A DNA stretch of 64,000 nucleotides from DASUFP01 sp036274495 (GTDB taxonomy: Bacteria > Bacteroidota > Bacteroidia > AKYH767-A > OLB10). Below the pieces are notes generated by a model that saw nothing but the letters and a program-made list of their open reading frames with translations, had not been told where the DNA came from and did no database searches. Below, in pieces: positions 52,992 to 62,540 of this stretch. The stretch's first letter is position 1. The number at the start of each line of letters is the position of its first letter. The stretch spans positions 1 through 64,000 of the forward strand of contig DASUFP010000076.1 of assembly GCA_036274495.1 (NCBI GenBank). Direction: 5' to 3'. Position numbers and translations under genes: made by a program.

Positions 52992-54089
52992 ATGGAGAAA
53001 CTAAGCACCCTGATAAATCACCTTGAATCCATTGCGCCTCCGGCTTTGCAGGAGTCGTATGATAACGCCGGTCTTATTACCGGGAACCCGAATATGGAAA
53101 TTACAGGCGCCCTTATTTGCCTCGACAGCACTGAAGCCGTAATTGATGAGGCCATACAACTGGGATATAATCTGGTTATAGCCCACCATCCGATTGTGTT
53201 TTCAGGGATGAAAAAATTCAGCGGCGACAGCTATGTGGAGCGGGTAATTGTAAAAGCCATCCGGCACGATATTGCATTGTATGCGGCACATACCAACCTG
53301 GATAATGTTGCGGCAGGCGTTAATCAGGAAATATGCAACCGCCTGGGATTAAATAACATCAGCATTCTGGCACCAAAAGAGGGATTATTGAAAAAGCTGG
53401 TTACCTATGCCCCGGTGGCGGAGGCCGAAAAGGTAAGAGCAGCATTATTTGCCGCGGGAGCAGGAGCAATTGGGAACTACGACTCGTGCAGTTTTAACAT
53501 TCCGGGTACCGGAACCTTCAGAGGTAACGAACAATCCAACCCCGTAAAAGGTCAAAAAGGAGCGGTACATGCTGAGAATGAGGAACGGATTGAGTTGATT
53601 TATGAGGCATTTCGCGAGCCACAAATCCTGTCGGCTCTCCGTCAATCGCACTCTTACGAGGAAATTGCCTGGCAGTCGGTTCATGTAACCAACCCGTTGC
53701 AGACGGTCGGCTCCGGGATGGTCGGTAACCTCCCTGAGCCAATTGACTATCAAGCCTTTTTGACACTTGTTAAGGACCGTTTCAACACCGGAATCATACG
53801 TTATACGGAACCTACCGGAAAACCCATTCAAAAAGTTGCAGTATGCGGAGGATCAGGGAGTTTCCTGCTAAAAGACGCCATAAAAGCCGGAGCTGATGCT
53901 TTTGTTACGGCCGACTTCAAATACCACCAGTTTTTTGATGCCGACGGGCGTATCTTCCTGGCTGATATCGGGCACTTTGAAAGTGAACAGTTTACGATGG
54001 ATTTATTTTATAGGATTCTGAACAAAAAATTTCCTAAATTTGCCGTCCGTTTAACAGCTACCCCGACGAATCCCGTCCGGTACTTTTAG
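52992..54089 (+). CDS. Nif3-like dinuclear metal centre protein
   Basis: 365 residues from the ATG at 52992, the family's normal start (MEKLSTLINHLESIAPP); a longer frame from TTG at 52971 is rejected. Metal ligands are seen in IAHHPIVFSG, AAHTNLDNV and GHFESEQFT. A PII-like insert occupies about residues 125-245, as in the longer YqfO-type forms. The family is near universal in bacteria, hexameric, and of unclear function (a GTP-cyclohydrolase-type activity has been suggested). It is 31 bases upstream of the zinc-ribbon gene, as in many Bacteroidota. Confidence 0.9.
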   Translation: MEKLSTLINHLESIAPPALQESYDNAGLITGNPNMEITGALICLDSTEAVIDEAIQLGYNLVIAHHPIVFSGMKKFSGDSYVERVIVKAIRHDIALYAAHTNLDNVAAGVNQEICNRLGLNNISILAPKEGLLKKLVTYAPVAEAEKVRAALFAAGAGAIGNYDSCSFNIPGTGTFRGNEQSNPVKGQKGAVHAENEERIELIYEAFREPQILSALRQSHSYEEIAWQSVHVTNPLQTVGSGMVGNLPEPIDYQAFLTLVKDRFNTGIIRYTEPTGKPIQKVAVCGGSGSFLLKDAIKAGADAFVTADFKYHQFFDADGRIFLADIGHFESEQFTMDLFYRILNKKFPKFAVRLTATPTNPVRYF

Positions 54090-54119
54090 TCCGGACCGAT
54101 ACACCCACAAATACTATCT

Positions 54120-55004
54120 ATGATCGCTGAAAAAAAGACCGCAAAAGCGAAAGCCACAGGCGAAAAGAAAGAGAAAAAGCCGTCCACGAGAACTAAACTC
54201 GCCGAAAAAAAGCCGGTCCAGGAAATCAAAGAGCGCAGGTTTAATTTCGATTTAAAAGTCTTCAACAAAGACAAATCGGAATTTACAACAGAAGAAAAGC
54301 TATACGCATTATTTCAGTTACAGCTGATTGATTCGGAAATCGACAAAATCAGAATTGTCCGCGGAGAGTTACCTATGGAAGTGAGTGATCTTGAAGATGA
54401 GGTGGCGGGACTGCAGACACGGTTAACGAATTTTACCGAGGAGGCTGCCGAGTTACAACAATCCATCACTCAGAAAAAGCAGTCGATAAAAGATTCCAAT
54501 GCACTCATCAAAAAGTATGAGGCGCAGCAGATGAATGTGAAGAACAACCGCGAATTTGATTCCCTGAACAAGGAAATCGAATTTCAGCAACTTGAAATAC
54601 AGCTTGCACAAAAACGCATCAAGGAATCGGAAGCAGAACTGCACGACAAAATTGAGGTGGTAGCCGCTTCAACAGTTACACTGGATGAGCGTTCACAGGA
54701 TTTGGCAGTAAAGAAAAGTGAACTTGACACCATCGTGGCAGAGACACAAAAAGAAGAAGAACAGCTGTTGCAGTTCCGCGAAAAAGCCACCGAAATGATT
54801 GATGAAAGACTGCTTACCGCCTATCATCGTACCCGTGAGAACGCGCGCAACGGCTTGGCTGTTGTTACCATTCAGCGTGATGCCTGCGGCGGATGTTTCA
54901 ACAAGATCCCGCCTCAGCGCCAGCTCGATATCCGCCAGCACAAGAAAGTGATTGTGTGCGAGCATTGCGGACGCATTTTAGTTGACGTCAACATCGGATT
55001 GTAA
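54120..55004 (+). CDS. Coiled-coil protein with C-terminal C4 zinc ribbon (CT398-like)
   Basis: 294 residues. A lysine/alanine-rich basic start (about 45 residues) is followed by a long antiparallel coiled coil (about 60-240) and a C-terminal zinc ribbon with C256/C259 in CGGCF and C280/C283 in CEHCG. This is the layout of the zf-RING_7/CT398 family. The basic N-terminal extension is longer than usual. It is co-transcribed with the Nif3-like gene. A hairpin GTCCGG/CCGGAC lies between them (54075-54096). Function unknown, possibly in nucleic-acid binding. Confidence 0.85.
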   Translation: MIAEKKTAKAKATGEKKEKKPSTRTKLAEKKPVQEIKERRFNFDLKVFNKDKSEFTTEEKLYALFQLQLIDSEIDKIRIVRGELPMEVSDLEDEVAGLQTRLTNFTEEAAELQQSITQKKQSIKDSNALIKKYEAQQMNVKNNREFDSLNKEIEFQQLEIQLAQKRIKESEAELHDKIEVVAASTVTLDERSQDLAVKKSELDTIVAETQKEEEQLLQFREKATEMIDERLLTAYHRTRENARNGLAVVTIQRDACGGCFNKIPPQRQLDIRQHKKVIVCEHCGRILVDVNIGL

Positions 55005-55035
55005 TCCGAAACAAATAAGCTTTACAGGGATTTCC

Positions 55036-55058
55036 AAAAGGGAGTCCCTTTTTTTTAT
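55036..55058 (+). terminator. Rho-independent terminator
   Basis: AAAAGGG and CCCTTTT form a stem with the loop AGT, followed by more T (TTTTTT). It ends the Nif3/zinc-ribbon transcript, 31 bases after the stop codon. Confidence 0.8.
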
Positions 55059-55084
55059 TCTTACATTGTTGTTACCTTCATTGT

Positions 55085-56566
55085 ATGCTCGGCCCCCTTA
55101 CGGTATTGCTCCTTTTCTTCGGCACACTCACAGCCACTGCCACCGTATTTGAAATGAATACTACGTGTCGTGAAGCTTATACCAACATTCAGCTTTTGCA
55201 ATTCAACAAAGCCAGGGAACTGATAAGCCTCGAACGAAAGGCACATGCCGGCAACGCAGCTGTGGTGTACCTGGAAGGATATATTGATTTTCTGACTGCT
55301 TTTGTTACCGAGGAGGATACCTGTTTTGAGAAGCAGAAGAAATCGCTTGACAGCCGACTGCAACTGCTCAATAAAGTTGCACCCGCCAACCCATGGGTGC
55401 GTATGGCCGGAGCCGAACTCATTATGCAAACAGCCATCAACAAACTGAAGTGGCAGGAATTTTTATCGGCAGGTTACCTGTTTCGTAAATCGTATAAAAT
55501 GCTGGAGGAAAACCAAAAGCAGTATCCTGATTTTTATCCGAATTTAAAGGCACTTGGGTTTTGTCATACTGCTATTGGTTCCGTCCCTTCGAACTACCAG
55601 TGGCTGGCCAACCTTGCCGGCATGAAGGGTTCGGTAAAACAGGGCGCCGCTGAACTGGACCTCCTCCTGTATCGAATTAAAAACGACCCGGAACTGAACT
55701 TCCTTGAAACAGAAACCGAATTTATAAGAGCATTTGTCGCTATTCATTTTGAAAAAAACAATACTACAGCTCTTCAAATAGCGAACCGGTTTGAACATGC
55801 AAAATACAACGGACCGCTCCAGCTCTTTCTAACGGCTAATGTGTATGTGCTAACCGGTGATCCGCAAAAAGGCCTTGCTATTCTTGAAAACGCGGCACCT
55901 TCACCGGGAACACTGAAAATGGATTACCTCGATTACATGAAAGGCAGCCTGAAAATAGAGAAGCTTGATTATAACGCTGCAGCCGACCTGGGTGCATTCA
56001 CCGGATCGTTTAAAGGCCGCAGTTTTATTAAAGCCGCCTGGCAAAAGATGGGATGGATAAGACTGCTGCAAGGCGATACAACAGGATATACCGCCTGCAT
56101 GCGCCAGGTAACATTGCATGGAAACAACTTTACCGACGAAGACAAACAGGCGACAGTGGAGGCGGAAAGCGGATCCATTCCAAATATCATCCTGCTTCGC
56201 GCCAGGCTTCTTACAGATGGTGGCAACTATGGTGATGCACTTGCCGTGATAGCTTCCCAGCCGGCATCCATTTACCACACCACCCACGAACAACTGGAAC
56301 TCACCTACAGGCTGGCACGCATTTATGATAAAATGGGAAACACCGCCAAGGCACTTGAATATTATCAGCTTACTTGTACCAACGGTGCTTCACGCCCCTA
56401 TTATTTTGCTGCAAACTCGGCACTCCTCACCGCAGTGATTTATGAACAGCAGGGTAACCGTGAAAAAGCAATAGAATGGTATAAGAAATGTCTTTCGATG
56501 CGCAACCATGAATACCAGAACAGCATCGACCAGAAGGCGAAGTCGGGACTGGACAGGCTGGGGTAA
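55085..56566 (+). CDS. TPR-repeat exported protein
   Basis: 493 residues. The N-terminus (LLLFFGTLTATATVFEMNTT) is a signal sequence. The rest is helical repeats; the clearest tetratricopeptides are at the C-terminal end (LAGIYDKMGNTAKALEYYQL-type; here YRLARIYDKMGNTAKALEYY, then TAVIYEQQGNREKAIEWYK). Probably a periplasmic scaffold protein. No partner can be named; the neighbouring genes have separate roles. Confidence 0.8.
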   Translation: MLGPLTVLLLFFGTLTATATVFEMNTTCREAYTNIQLLQFNKARELISLERKAHAGNAAVVYLEGYIDFLTAFVTEEDTCFEKQKKSLDSRLQLLNKVAPANPWVRMAGAELIMQTAINKLKWQEFLSAGYLFRKSYKMLEENQKQYPDFYPNLKALGFCHTAIGSVPSNYQWLANLAGMKGSVKQGAAELDLLLYRIKNDPELNFLETETEFIRAFVAIHFEKNNTTALQIANRFEHAKYNGPLQLFLTANVYVLTGDPQKGLAILENAAPSPGTLKMDYLDYMKGSLKIEKLDYNAAADLGAFTGSFKGRSFIKAAWQKMGWIRLLQGDTTGYTACMRQVTLHGNNFTDEDKQATVEAESGSIPNIILLRARLLTDGGNYGDALAVIASQPASIYHTTHEQLELTYRLARIYDKMGNTAKALEYYQLTCTNGASRPYYFAANSALLTAVIYEQQGNREKAIEWYKKCLSMRNHEYQNSIDQKAKSGLDRLG

Positions 56567-56703
56567 AGTAATGATGCGGATCAAGTTACTCGACACCTAC
56601 GGCAATGTGTAGTTTGATTGTGATGAATTGAATCTTTGTGAACGAATAAACGGCGCCAACCTATTTAGTATTTTTGATAGTTGAATGTTGAATAACTGAA
56701 GCA

Positions 56704-57345
56704 ATGGAATTTCTGGACGAAAAACTTACAGGGTATATCGATGCGCATACGGCAGAGGAACCGGCGATACTGGCCGCACTGAACCGCGAAACGTGGGCCA
56801 AAATACTTATGCCCCGGATGTTGTCTGGTCACCTGCAGGGAAGAGTACTGTCGATGCTGAGTCATATGATACGGCCTGCCAGCGTACTTGAAATAGGAAC
56901 CTACACCGGCTACTCTGCTATTTGTCTGGCCGAAGGTCTTGCATCCGGCGGAACCGTTACAACAATAGATATCAATGATGAACTGGAGGAGATGGTCAAA
57001 AGATACATCGACTTGTCAGGCAATACCCAAAAAATTACCGCGCTTATCGGCGATGCCACACAACTGATTCCTGCAATAGACCGGACGTTTGATCTGGTAT
57101 TTATTGATGCCGATAAGGAGAATTACTCCAATTACTTTGATCTTGTAATTAATAAGGTGCGGCCGGGAGGCTATATTATTGCCGATAATGTGTTGTGGAG
57201 CGGGAATGTCCTGCAGGCCCCCTCCGAAATGGATGCAGAAACCAGGGCGATTTTCGACTTTAACAACAAAATCCATAGCGATTCGAGAGTGGCTCATGTC
57301 CTGTTCCCTGTCAGAGACGGCTTAATGATTTGTCGGAAACTTTAA
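56704..57345 (+). CDS. SAM-dependent O-methyltransferase (metal-dependent, PF01596 family)
   Basis: 213 residues. Motif I is SVLEIGTYTGYSAICLAEGL; the metal ligand site is LVFIDADKENY, with the second ligands in NVLWSGNV and later DFNNKI. The N-terminal MLSGHLQGRVLSML helix is the substrate side as in caffeoyl-CoA- and catechol-type methyltransferases. Bacterial members act on diverse catechols or hydroxylated quinones; which one here is unknown. It has its own promoter region after the TPR gene (137 bases). Confidence 0.9.
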   Translation: MEFLDEKLTGYIDAHTAEEPAILAALNRETWAKILMPRMLSGHLQGRVLSMLSHMIRPASVLEIGTYTGYSAICLAEGLASGGTVTTIDINDELEEMVKRYIDLSGNTQKITALIGDATQLIPAIDRTFDLVFIDADKENYSNYFDLVINKVRPGGYIIADNVLWSGNVLQAPSEMDAETRAIFDFNNKIHSDSRVAHVLFPVRDGLMICRKL

Positions 57346-57357
57346 TGAAAGTGCCAC

Positions 57358-57388
57358 TTGCCTTATTTAATTAATCGCCTTACATTTG
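57358..57388 (+). promoter_or_regulatory. Bacteroidota-type promoter of the 57455 gene
   Basis: TTG at 57358-57360 and TACATTTG at 57381-57388, spaced 20 bases, match the -33 TTG and -7 TAnnTTTG elements of Bacteroidota sigma factor promoters. Transcription would start about 57395, leaving a leader of about 60 bases. Confidence 0.65.
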
Positions 57389-57454
57389 ATATCAGTAAAG
57401 ATTCAATTTAAACTCTAATCCCCATTTTGCATCAAACCCAATAAACCCTCTGCT

Positions 57455-57835
57455 ATGAAATCAAAACTGATTATTGCTGTACTCCTGCTTTTTGCAGGCA
57501 CTACCTATTCTTTTGGTCAAAAAAGTGAATCGGCTGCATCTGCTCAAACAGCTGAACAACGGACACAAGTAATTGTGCAACAAATGACTAAGAACCTGAG
57601 CTTATCTCAGGAACAACAAAAACGTGTTCACGACCTGGTGCTGACCCGCGAGCAAAAGCGCGACACCGGAAAATTTACTGAAGAAGATAAAGCGGTATTC
57701 AAAAAACAACTGAACACCATCCTTACTCCTGAACAACAACAAAAGCACAACCAGATGATGCAGGAGCGTCACAAACAACAAGGCACTCAGGACAGTCCCG
57801 GTAAACAGCCTAAAAAACAAGAAGTTACACAGTAA
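57455..57835 (+). CDS. Small exported glutamine-rich helical protein (Spy/DUF4890-like)
   Basis: 126 residues. Signal peptide LIIAVLLLFAGTTYSFGQ. The mature part has two or three helices full of Q, K and E with the repeated (S/T)xEQQ motif (LSLSQEQQKRVHDL, LTPEQQQKHNQMM), as in periplasmic Spy/CpxP-like chaperone-related proteins of Bacteroidota. The two LTxEQQ-type helices fit the LTXXQ pattern. Ended by a strong terminator, so monocistronic. Role in envelope stress is inferred. Confidence 0.7.
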   Translation: MKSKLIIAVLLLFAGTTYSFGQKSESAASAQTAEQRTQVIVQQMTKNLSLSQEQQKRVHDLVLTREQKRDTGKFTEEDKAVFKKQLNTILTPEQQQKHNQMMQERHKQQGTQDSPGKQPKKQEVTQ

Positions 57836-57859
57836 CTAACGGTAATAAAAATTGTAACG

Positions 57860-57886
57860 GGAGGGGCTAAGCCCCTCCTTTTTTTA
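57860..57886 (+). terminator. Rho-independent terminator
   Basis: GGAGGGGC pairs with GCCCCTCC over TAA, followed by seven T. It ends the 57455-57835 transcript. Confidence 0.9.
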
Positions 57887-57938
57887 TGGTTACAGGCGTC
57901 AAATTGCTAACTTTGCCGGTACCTGATTGTGCACCCAA

Positions 57939-58655
57939 ATGGCCTACGAATTTAACGACGCGACTATTGTAAAGATTGAAGATGAATCGGATATCGTCAA
58001 ACGCTTTTATATTAAAATGCCTGATGCTACCCCGTTTACTTTTAAAGCAGGTCAATTTGTAATGCTCGATCTGCCCATTGAAGCCAAATACACCAACCGC
58101 AGCTACTCCATAGCTTCACCGCCCTCAACTGACAATACCTTTGAATTGTGTATTGTATTAAAGTCGGATGGTCTGGGTACCAATTATATGTGGAATAATT
58201 ACACGGTGGGAACATCTGTGAAAGTATCGAGGGTGCTGGGTAAATTCGGAATACTGGAGCCTATCGACACCGACATCTGCTTTATTTGTACAGGAACGGG
58301 AATAGCGCCGTTACGGTCGCAATTGCTGGATATCCTGAACCGAAAGCTGGAACACAGGAATATTTACATGATTTTCGGGAACCGGTGGGAAAAGGATATC
58401 ATTTACAGGAAGGAGATGGAAGCGCTTGAGCAGCAACACCCTGAATTTAAGTTTATTCCGGTGCTTTCCCGGGAAAATGCCGGCTGGAAAGGAGCCTCCG
58501 GATATGTGCACCAGGTGTATGAACAGCTGTTTGCAGACCGGCGTCCTGCAAAATTTTATATCTGCGGATGGGCCTCCATGCTGCGGGAAGCTCGGCAGCG
58601 GCTTGAAGCAATGGGATACGATAAAAAATCGATCCGTTTTGAGTCGTACGACTGA
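57939..58655 (+). CDS. Ferredoxin/flavodoxin-NADP+ reductase-like FAD oxidoreductase
   Basis: About 238 residues from the ATG at 57939; a TTG five codons upstream is less likely. The FAD-binding RSYSIAS motif (N-R-S-Y-S-I-A-S) and the flavin-phosphate loop are in the first half; the NAD(P) domain has CTGTGIAPLRSQL and ends with YICGWASMLREA and SIRFESYD. This is the FNR fold of Fpr-type proteins that move electrons between NADPH and ferredoxin or flavodoxin. It lies 220 bases upstream of the complex I operon, which lacks its NADH-input subunits here; a functional link is speculation. Confidence 0.88.
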   Translation: MAYEFNDATIVKIEDESDIVKRFYIKMPDATPFTFKAGQFVMLDLPIEAKYTNRSYSIASPPSTDNTFELCIVLKSDGLGTNYMWNNYTVGTSVKVSRVLGKFGILEPIDTDICFICTGTGIAPLRSQLLDILNRKLEHRNIYMIFGNRWEKDIIYRKEMEALEQQHPEFKFIPVLSRENAGWKGASGYVHQVYEQLFADRRPAKFYICGWASMLREARQRLEAMGYDKKSIRFESYD

Positions 58656-58851
58656 TTTTCGAAAGCCTGCCCTTTAACCGAACGGCTGTAATAGTAAAGG
58701 CATTTGTAATTTTTTTTACCGGCAAGTAATTCTCTTCTGAAATCATGAAGCGGCCGGGCACTTGCGGTTGAAATCAAAATTGCCGGTCGGCACCGTTTCA
58801 TTTCCGTACAACAAAGTTGGTCCAATTTGGATCAATCAATGAACTACTTCT

Positions 58852-58859
58852 TATATTTG
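58852..58859 (+). promoter_or_regulatory. Probable -7 element of the nuo operon promoter
   Basis: TATATTTG fits TAnnTTTG exactly and lies 16 bases before the nuoA start codon. A TTTG at 58825-58828 could serve as the -33 box, although the spacing (23 bases) is longer than ideal. The leader would be short. Confidence 0.5.
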
Positions 58860-58875
58860 ACCAAACCAATTGTGA

Positions 58876-59226
58876 ATGGGACCGGGATCAATTATTGCCT
58901 TAATGCTTGCTGCTGTTGCTTTTTCAGGAATAGCGATACTTGTTTCCAAAGTCATTTTAAAAACCACTCACAATACTGCCAAAGGAGAGCCTTACGAGTG
59001 CGGCATTCCCACTATAGGTCCCAGCTGGATTCAATTCAGTGTCGGATACTATCTGTTTGCGCTGATATTTCTGATTTTCGATGTTGAACTGATTTTTTTA
59101 TTTCCATGGGCTGTCGTAGTTAAAAAGCTGGGGTTCGTTGCTTTTGCCGAAATACTTATTTTCATTACCATATTATTTATGGGATTTCTATACGCCCACA
59201 AGAAAAAAGCCCTCAAATGGATGTGA
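58876..59226 (+). CDS. nuoA: NADH-quinone oxidoreductase subunit A
   Basis: 116 residues with three transmembrane helices. The conserved loop GEPYECGIP and the FDVELIFLFPWAV helix are NuoA signatures. It is a membrane subunit near the quinone site of complex I. First gene of the operon; overlaps nuoB by 10 bases. Confidence 0.95.
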   Translation: MGPGSIIALMLAAVAFSGIAILVSKVILKTTHNTAKGEPYECGIPTIGPSWIQFSVGYYLFALIFLIFDVELIFLFPWAVVVKKLGFVAFAEILIFITILFMGFLYAHKKKALKWM

Positions 59227-59765
59227 ACCCGAAGAAACCCGATCCGTTTCCGGGAGAAGTAATTCAGACTCCCGGCGGCGGCATTCTGGTGAGTAAAATG
59301 GACCAGGTGATTAACTGGGCCCGCAGTAACTCACTCTGGCCGCTGGTGTTCGGCACCAGCTGTTGCGCTATTGAGATGATGAGTACAGCAGCGGCAAAAT
59401 ACGACTGGTCGCGTTTTGGATTTGAAGTTGCGCGGGCTACGCCCCGGCAGGCAGATGTAATTATTATTGCCGGTACAATTGTAAATAAAATGGCGCCTGT
59501 ATTAAAACGGCTGTACGACCAAATGGCGGAACCCAAATATGTTATTGCCATGGGAGCCTGCGCCACCAGCGGAGGTCCGTTTTTTTACAATACCTACTCT
59601 GTCGTTAAAGGTGCCGACCATGTCATCCCCGTTGATGTTTACATTGCCGGTTGTCCTCCGCGGCCCGAGGCGCTTATACATGCTATGATATCGCTTCAGG
59701 AAAAAATCCGCAGCGGCATGACACGCGAACAAATTAAAATGCAAAAACCCGAAAACAGTTTTTAA
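59217..59765 (+). CDS. nuoB: NADH-quinone oxidoreductase subunit B
   Basis: 182 residues. Cysteine ligands for iron-sulfur cluster N2 are all present: the pair in GTSCCAIEMM, then AMGACATSGG and IAGCPPRPE. It passes electrons to quinone at the junction of the peripheral and membrane arms. The start overlaps nuoA and the stop abuts the nuoC start, so translation is coupled. Confidence 0.97.
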   Translation: MDVNPKKPDPFPGEVIQTPGGGILVSKMDQVINWARSNSLWPLVFGTSCCAIEMMSTAAAKYDWSRFGFEVARATPRQADVIIIAGTIVNKMAPVLKRLYDQMAEPKYVIAMGACATSGGPFFYNTYSVVKGADHVIPVDVYIAGCPPRPEALIHAMISLQEKIRSGMTREQIKMQKPENSF

Positions 59766-60221
59766 ATGACACGGGAAGAACTGCAGTCACGATTGCCGGA
59801 ACTGGTCCCCGGCGCCACTTTTGAAGAGGGAGGCGAGTGGCTTAATATGAAGGTGGATGCAAGTGCCTGGAAAGAATTACCTGCCGCACTTAAATCCACT
59901 CCCGGCTTCGATTTCGACTACCTCTTTTGTCTGACATGCGTTGACTGGAAAACACATCTTACCATGGTTTACCACATGACCTCCACTACACACAGACACC
60001 ACCTGGTAGTAAAAATACAACTCGACCGCACACAACCCGAAGTTGAAACCGTGTGTCACATTTGGAGGACAGCGGAATTTCACGAGCGGGAAGTTTTTGA
60101 GTTATTCGGCGTAACATTTTTAAATCATCCCGACCTGCGTAATCTGATTCTGCCTGATGTATGGGACGGATATCCGTTACGCAAAGATTACGAAGACCCT
60201 ATAAACATGATCAAGCTGTAA
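59766..60221 (+). CDS. nuoC: NADH-quinone oxidoreductase subunit C
   Basis: 151 residues. The family signature is seen in FHEREVFELFGVTF, NHPDLRNLILPD and GYPLRKDYEDP. It is a separate gene, not fused to nuoD as in enteric bacteria. It begins directly after the nuoB stop and ends 2 bases before the nuoD start. Confidence 0.95.
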   Translation: MTREELQSRLPELVPGATFEEGGEWLNMKVDASAWKELPAALKSTPGFDFDYLFCLTCVDWKTHLTMVYHMTSTTHRHHLVVKIQLDRTQPEVETVCHIWRTAEFHEREVFELFGVTFLNHPDLRNLILPDVWDGYPLRKDYEDPINMIKL

Positions 60222-60223
60222 CG

Positions 60224-61339
60224 ATGTTCGAAGAAGTAGCCACCACCGAACAGGGAGATCTTGTTATCAATATTGGCCCTCAGCATCCCGCTACTCACGG
60301 GGTACTCCATCTGCTTATCACGCTCAATGGCGAAACCATCAAAAAAGTGGAACCGCATTTGGGATATATCCACCGGTCCATTGAGAAAATGTGTGAAAGC
60401 CTCAGCTACCGGCAATTCATATATGTTACCAGCCGAATGGACTACCTGTCGTCACATATCAACAACCATGGATGTGCACTGCTGGTAGAAAAAGCCATGC
60501 AAATAGAAATCCCCGATCGTGCGCAATACATACGCGTGATTATGGATGAGCTTACCCGACTTGCATCACACCAGCTGTGGTGGGGAGCAATGGCAATGGA
60601 TGTTGGCGCCTTTACCCCTTTCTTCCTTGCTTTTCGCGAACGCGAAATGATCAACGAAATAATGGAGGAGACCTGCGGCGCACGACTCACCATGAACTAT
60701 ATGGTTCCCGGAGGAGTGATGTTCGATATTCATCCGAATTTTTGTAAAAAGGTAAAAGATTTCATTGTCCACTTTCGTGCAAAAATTGATGAGTACGACG
60801 AATTGCTTACCGGAAATATCATTTTTCAAAACCGGATGAAAGGTATCGGCGTTCTTTCAAAAGAAGATGCCATTTCGTTTGGCTGTTCGGGACCAACAGC
60901 ACGCGCAAGCGGCGTTGAATGCGATATACGCAAGCTTTACCCATACGATGTTTACGATAAAGTAGATTTTAAAGAGGTAATAGCCACCGAAGGCGATAGT
61001 CTTGCACGATACAAGGTGCGTCTCGTTGAAATGCGTGAATCCATGCGTATCATCGAACAACTCATTGACGCCATTCCCGAAGGTGACTTCCAGGCAAAGA
61101 CAAAAGCGGTTCTGAAATTACCCAAAGGAGAGTTTTACTCCCGCGTTGAAACTGCGAGGGGCGAATTTGGTGTATATGTCGTCAGCGAAGGCGGCACTAC
61201 CCCTTACCGTATCAAATTCCGTTCTCCGGGATTCAGCAATCTGTCGGCACTGGACCATATGGTTCGCGGACAAAAACTTGGTGATATGGTTGCCATTATG
61301 GGGACTATTGATTTAGTGATTCCCGATATTGACAGATGA
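60224..61339 (+). CDS. nuoD: NADH-quinone oxidoreductase subunit D
   Basis: About 371 residues from the ATG at 60224, the start that follows nuoC directly; the longer in-frame version overlaps nuoC. It has NIGPQHPATHGVLHL at the N-terminus, the HRSIEK and TSRMDYLS segments, and a C-terminal RSPGFSNLSALDHM followed by DLVIPDIDR. Forms the quinone pocket with NuoB. Slightly shorter than the usual 400. Confidence 0.95.
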   Translation: MFEEVATTEQGDLVINIGPQHPATHGVLHLLITLNGETIKKVEPHLGYIHRSIEKMCESLSYRQFIYVTSRMDYLSSHINNHGCALLVEKAMQIEIPDRAQYIRVIMDELTRLASHQLWWGAMAMDVGAFTPFFLAFREREMINEIMEETCGARLTMNYMVPGGVMFDIHPNFCKKVKDFIVHFRAKIDEYDELLTGNIIFQNRMKGIGVLSKEDAISFGCSGPTARASGVECDIRKLYPYDVYDKVDFKEVIATEGDSLARYKVRLVEMRESMRIIEQLIDAIPEGDFQAKTKAVLKLPKGEFYSRVETARGEFGVYVVSEGGTTPYRIKFRSPGFSNLSALDHMVRGQKLGDMVAIMGTIDLVIPDIDR

Positions 61340-61393
61340 TTCAGTAATGAAATGTATAAACGATTTACGATATAGCTATTTACTCTTCCTGTA

Positions 61394-62470
61394 ATGTTTT
61401 CACTTGAATCGCTTACCAATGCAGTACACGAATGGCTTTATAGCCAGTTCGCTCCCGGGCTGGCGCTGGTAATGGAATTCGCCATTATAGGAATCCTGAT
61501 TATTACACTTTTTTCATTGCTCGGGTTGATTTTGATTATGATGGAACGAAGGGTTTCGGCATGGATGCAGCTGCGGCTGGGACCTAACAGAGTCGGGCCA
61601 AGGGGAATGTTTCAGACAGTAGCCGATACACTGAAGCTGATCGTAAAAGAAGGAATGACACCAGAGGGTGCCGACAAGTTCCTCTTTAACCTGGCGCCGT
61701 TTATTGTAATGATTGTGTCGATGGTAATAATGGCACCATTAATGTTTGCCAAAGGATTTCAAATCTGGGACATCAACATCGGTGTGTTTTTTATAACGGC
61801 TATTTCATCCGTATCCGTAATCGGAATCTTAATGGCCGGGTGGGCATCCAACAATAAATATTCGCTTCTGGGAGCCATGCGCAGCGGCGCACAAATTGTA
61901 AGCTATGAACTGTCGGCAGGGTTGTCGATACTCTCTATTGTGGTGCTTACCGGAAGCATGCAGGTATCCGAAATTATAGCGGCACAGGAAACAGGCTGGT
62001 GGATTTTTAAAGGACATATTCCGGTACTCATCTCATTTGTAATCTTCCTGATTGCTGTAACAGCCGAAACCAACCGTGCACCTTTCGATATGGCCGAAGC
62101 TGAATCGGAACTCACCGCCGGTTTCCATACCGAATATTCAGGAATGAAGTTCGCACTCTTCTTCCTTGCCGAATACGTAAATATATTTGTCGTGTGTGCC
62201 ATCGGTGCCACACTCTTTCTTGGCGGCTGGATGCCATTTCACATTGGCCACTGGGATGCGCTTAATCATATCATGAATTTCATCCCGTCGTCCGTCTGGT
62301 TCTTCGGGAAAACCTTCTTTCTGATCTTTGTTATCATGTGGTTCCGCTGGACATTTCCGCGGATGCGTATCGACCAGTTACTGAATCTTGAATGGAAATA
62401 CCTCTTGCCTATAAGTATGTTCAACCTTATTCTTGTTACACTTGTAGCGATAATGGGCTGGCATTTCTGA
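61394..62470 (+). CDS. nuoH: NADH-quinone oxidoreductase subunit H
   Basis: 358 residues, about eight transmembrane helices. The family motifs are LRLGPNRVGPRGMFQTVAD in the first loop and TNRAPFDMAEAESELTAGFH on the quinone side. Membrane subunit linking quinone reduction to the proton channels. Only 54 bases separate it from nuoD, so the NADH-module genes nuoE, nuoF and nuoG are absent from this position. Confidence 0.96.
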   Translation: MFSLESLTNAVHEWLYSQFAPGLALVMEFAIIGILIITLFSLLGLILIMMERRVSAWMQLRLGPNRVGPRGMFQTVADTLKLIVKEGMTPEGADKFLFNLAPFIVMIVSMVIMAPLMFAKGFQIWDINIGVFFITAISSVSVIGILMAGWASNNKYSLLGAMRSGAQIVSYELSAGLSILSIVVLTGSMQVSEIIAAQETGWWIFKGHIPVLISFVIFLIAVTAETNRAPFDMAEAESELTAGFHTEYSGMKFALFFLAEYVNIFVVCAIGATLFLGGWMPFHIGHWDALNHIMNFIPSSVWFFGKTFFLIFVIMWFRWTFPRMRIDQLLNLEWKYLLPISMFNLILVTLVAIMGWHF

Positions 62471-62540
62471 ATTTGATGCTATGTAAATTACCAATAGTCT
62501 TATTATCCGAAAACTGAAGTTAAGAACTGTTATAAAAAGA

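Noticed and set aside
54072..54098. Fourth copy of the tRNA-Asp att core (CCCGTCCGG and GTCCGGACCG)
   Set aside because: The two partial matches are split by 8 bases and are better explained as the GTCCGG/CCGGAC hairpin between two housekeeping genes; no mobile gene is near.
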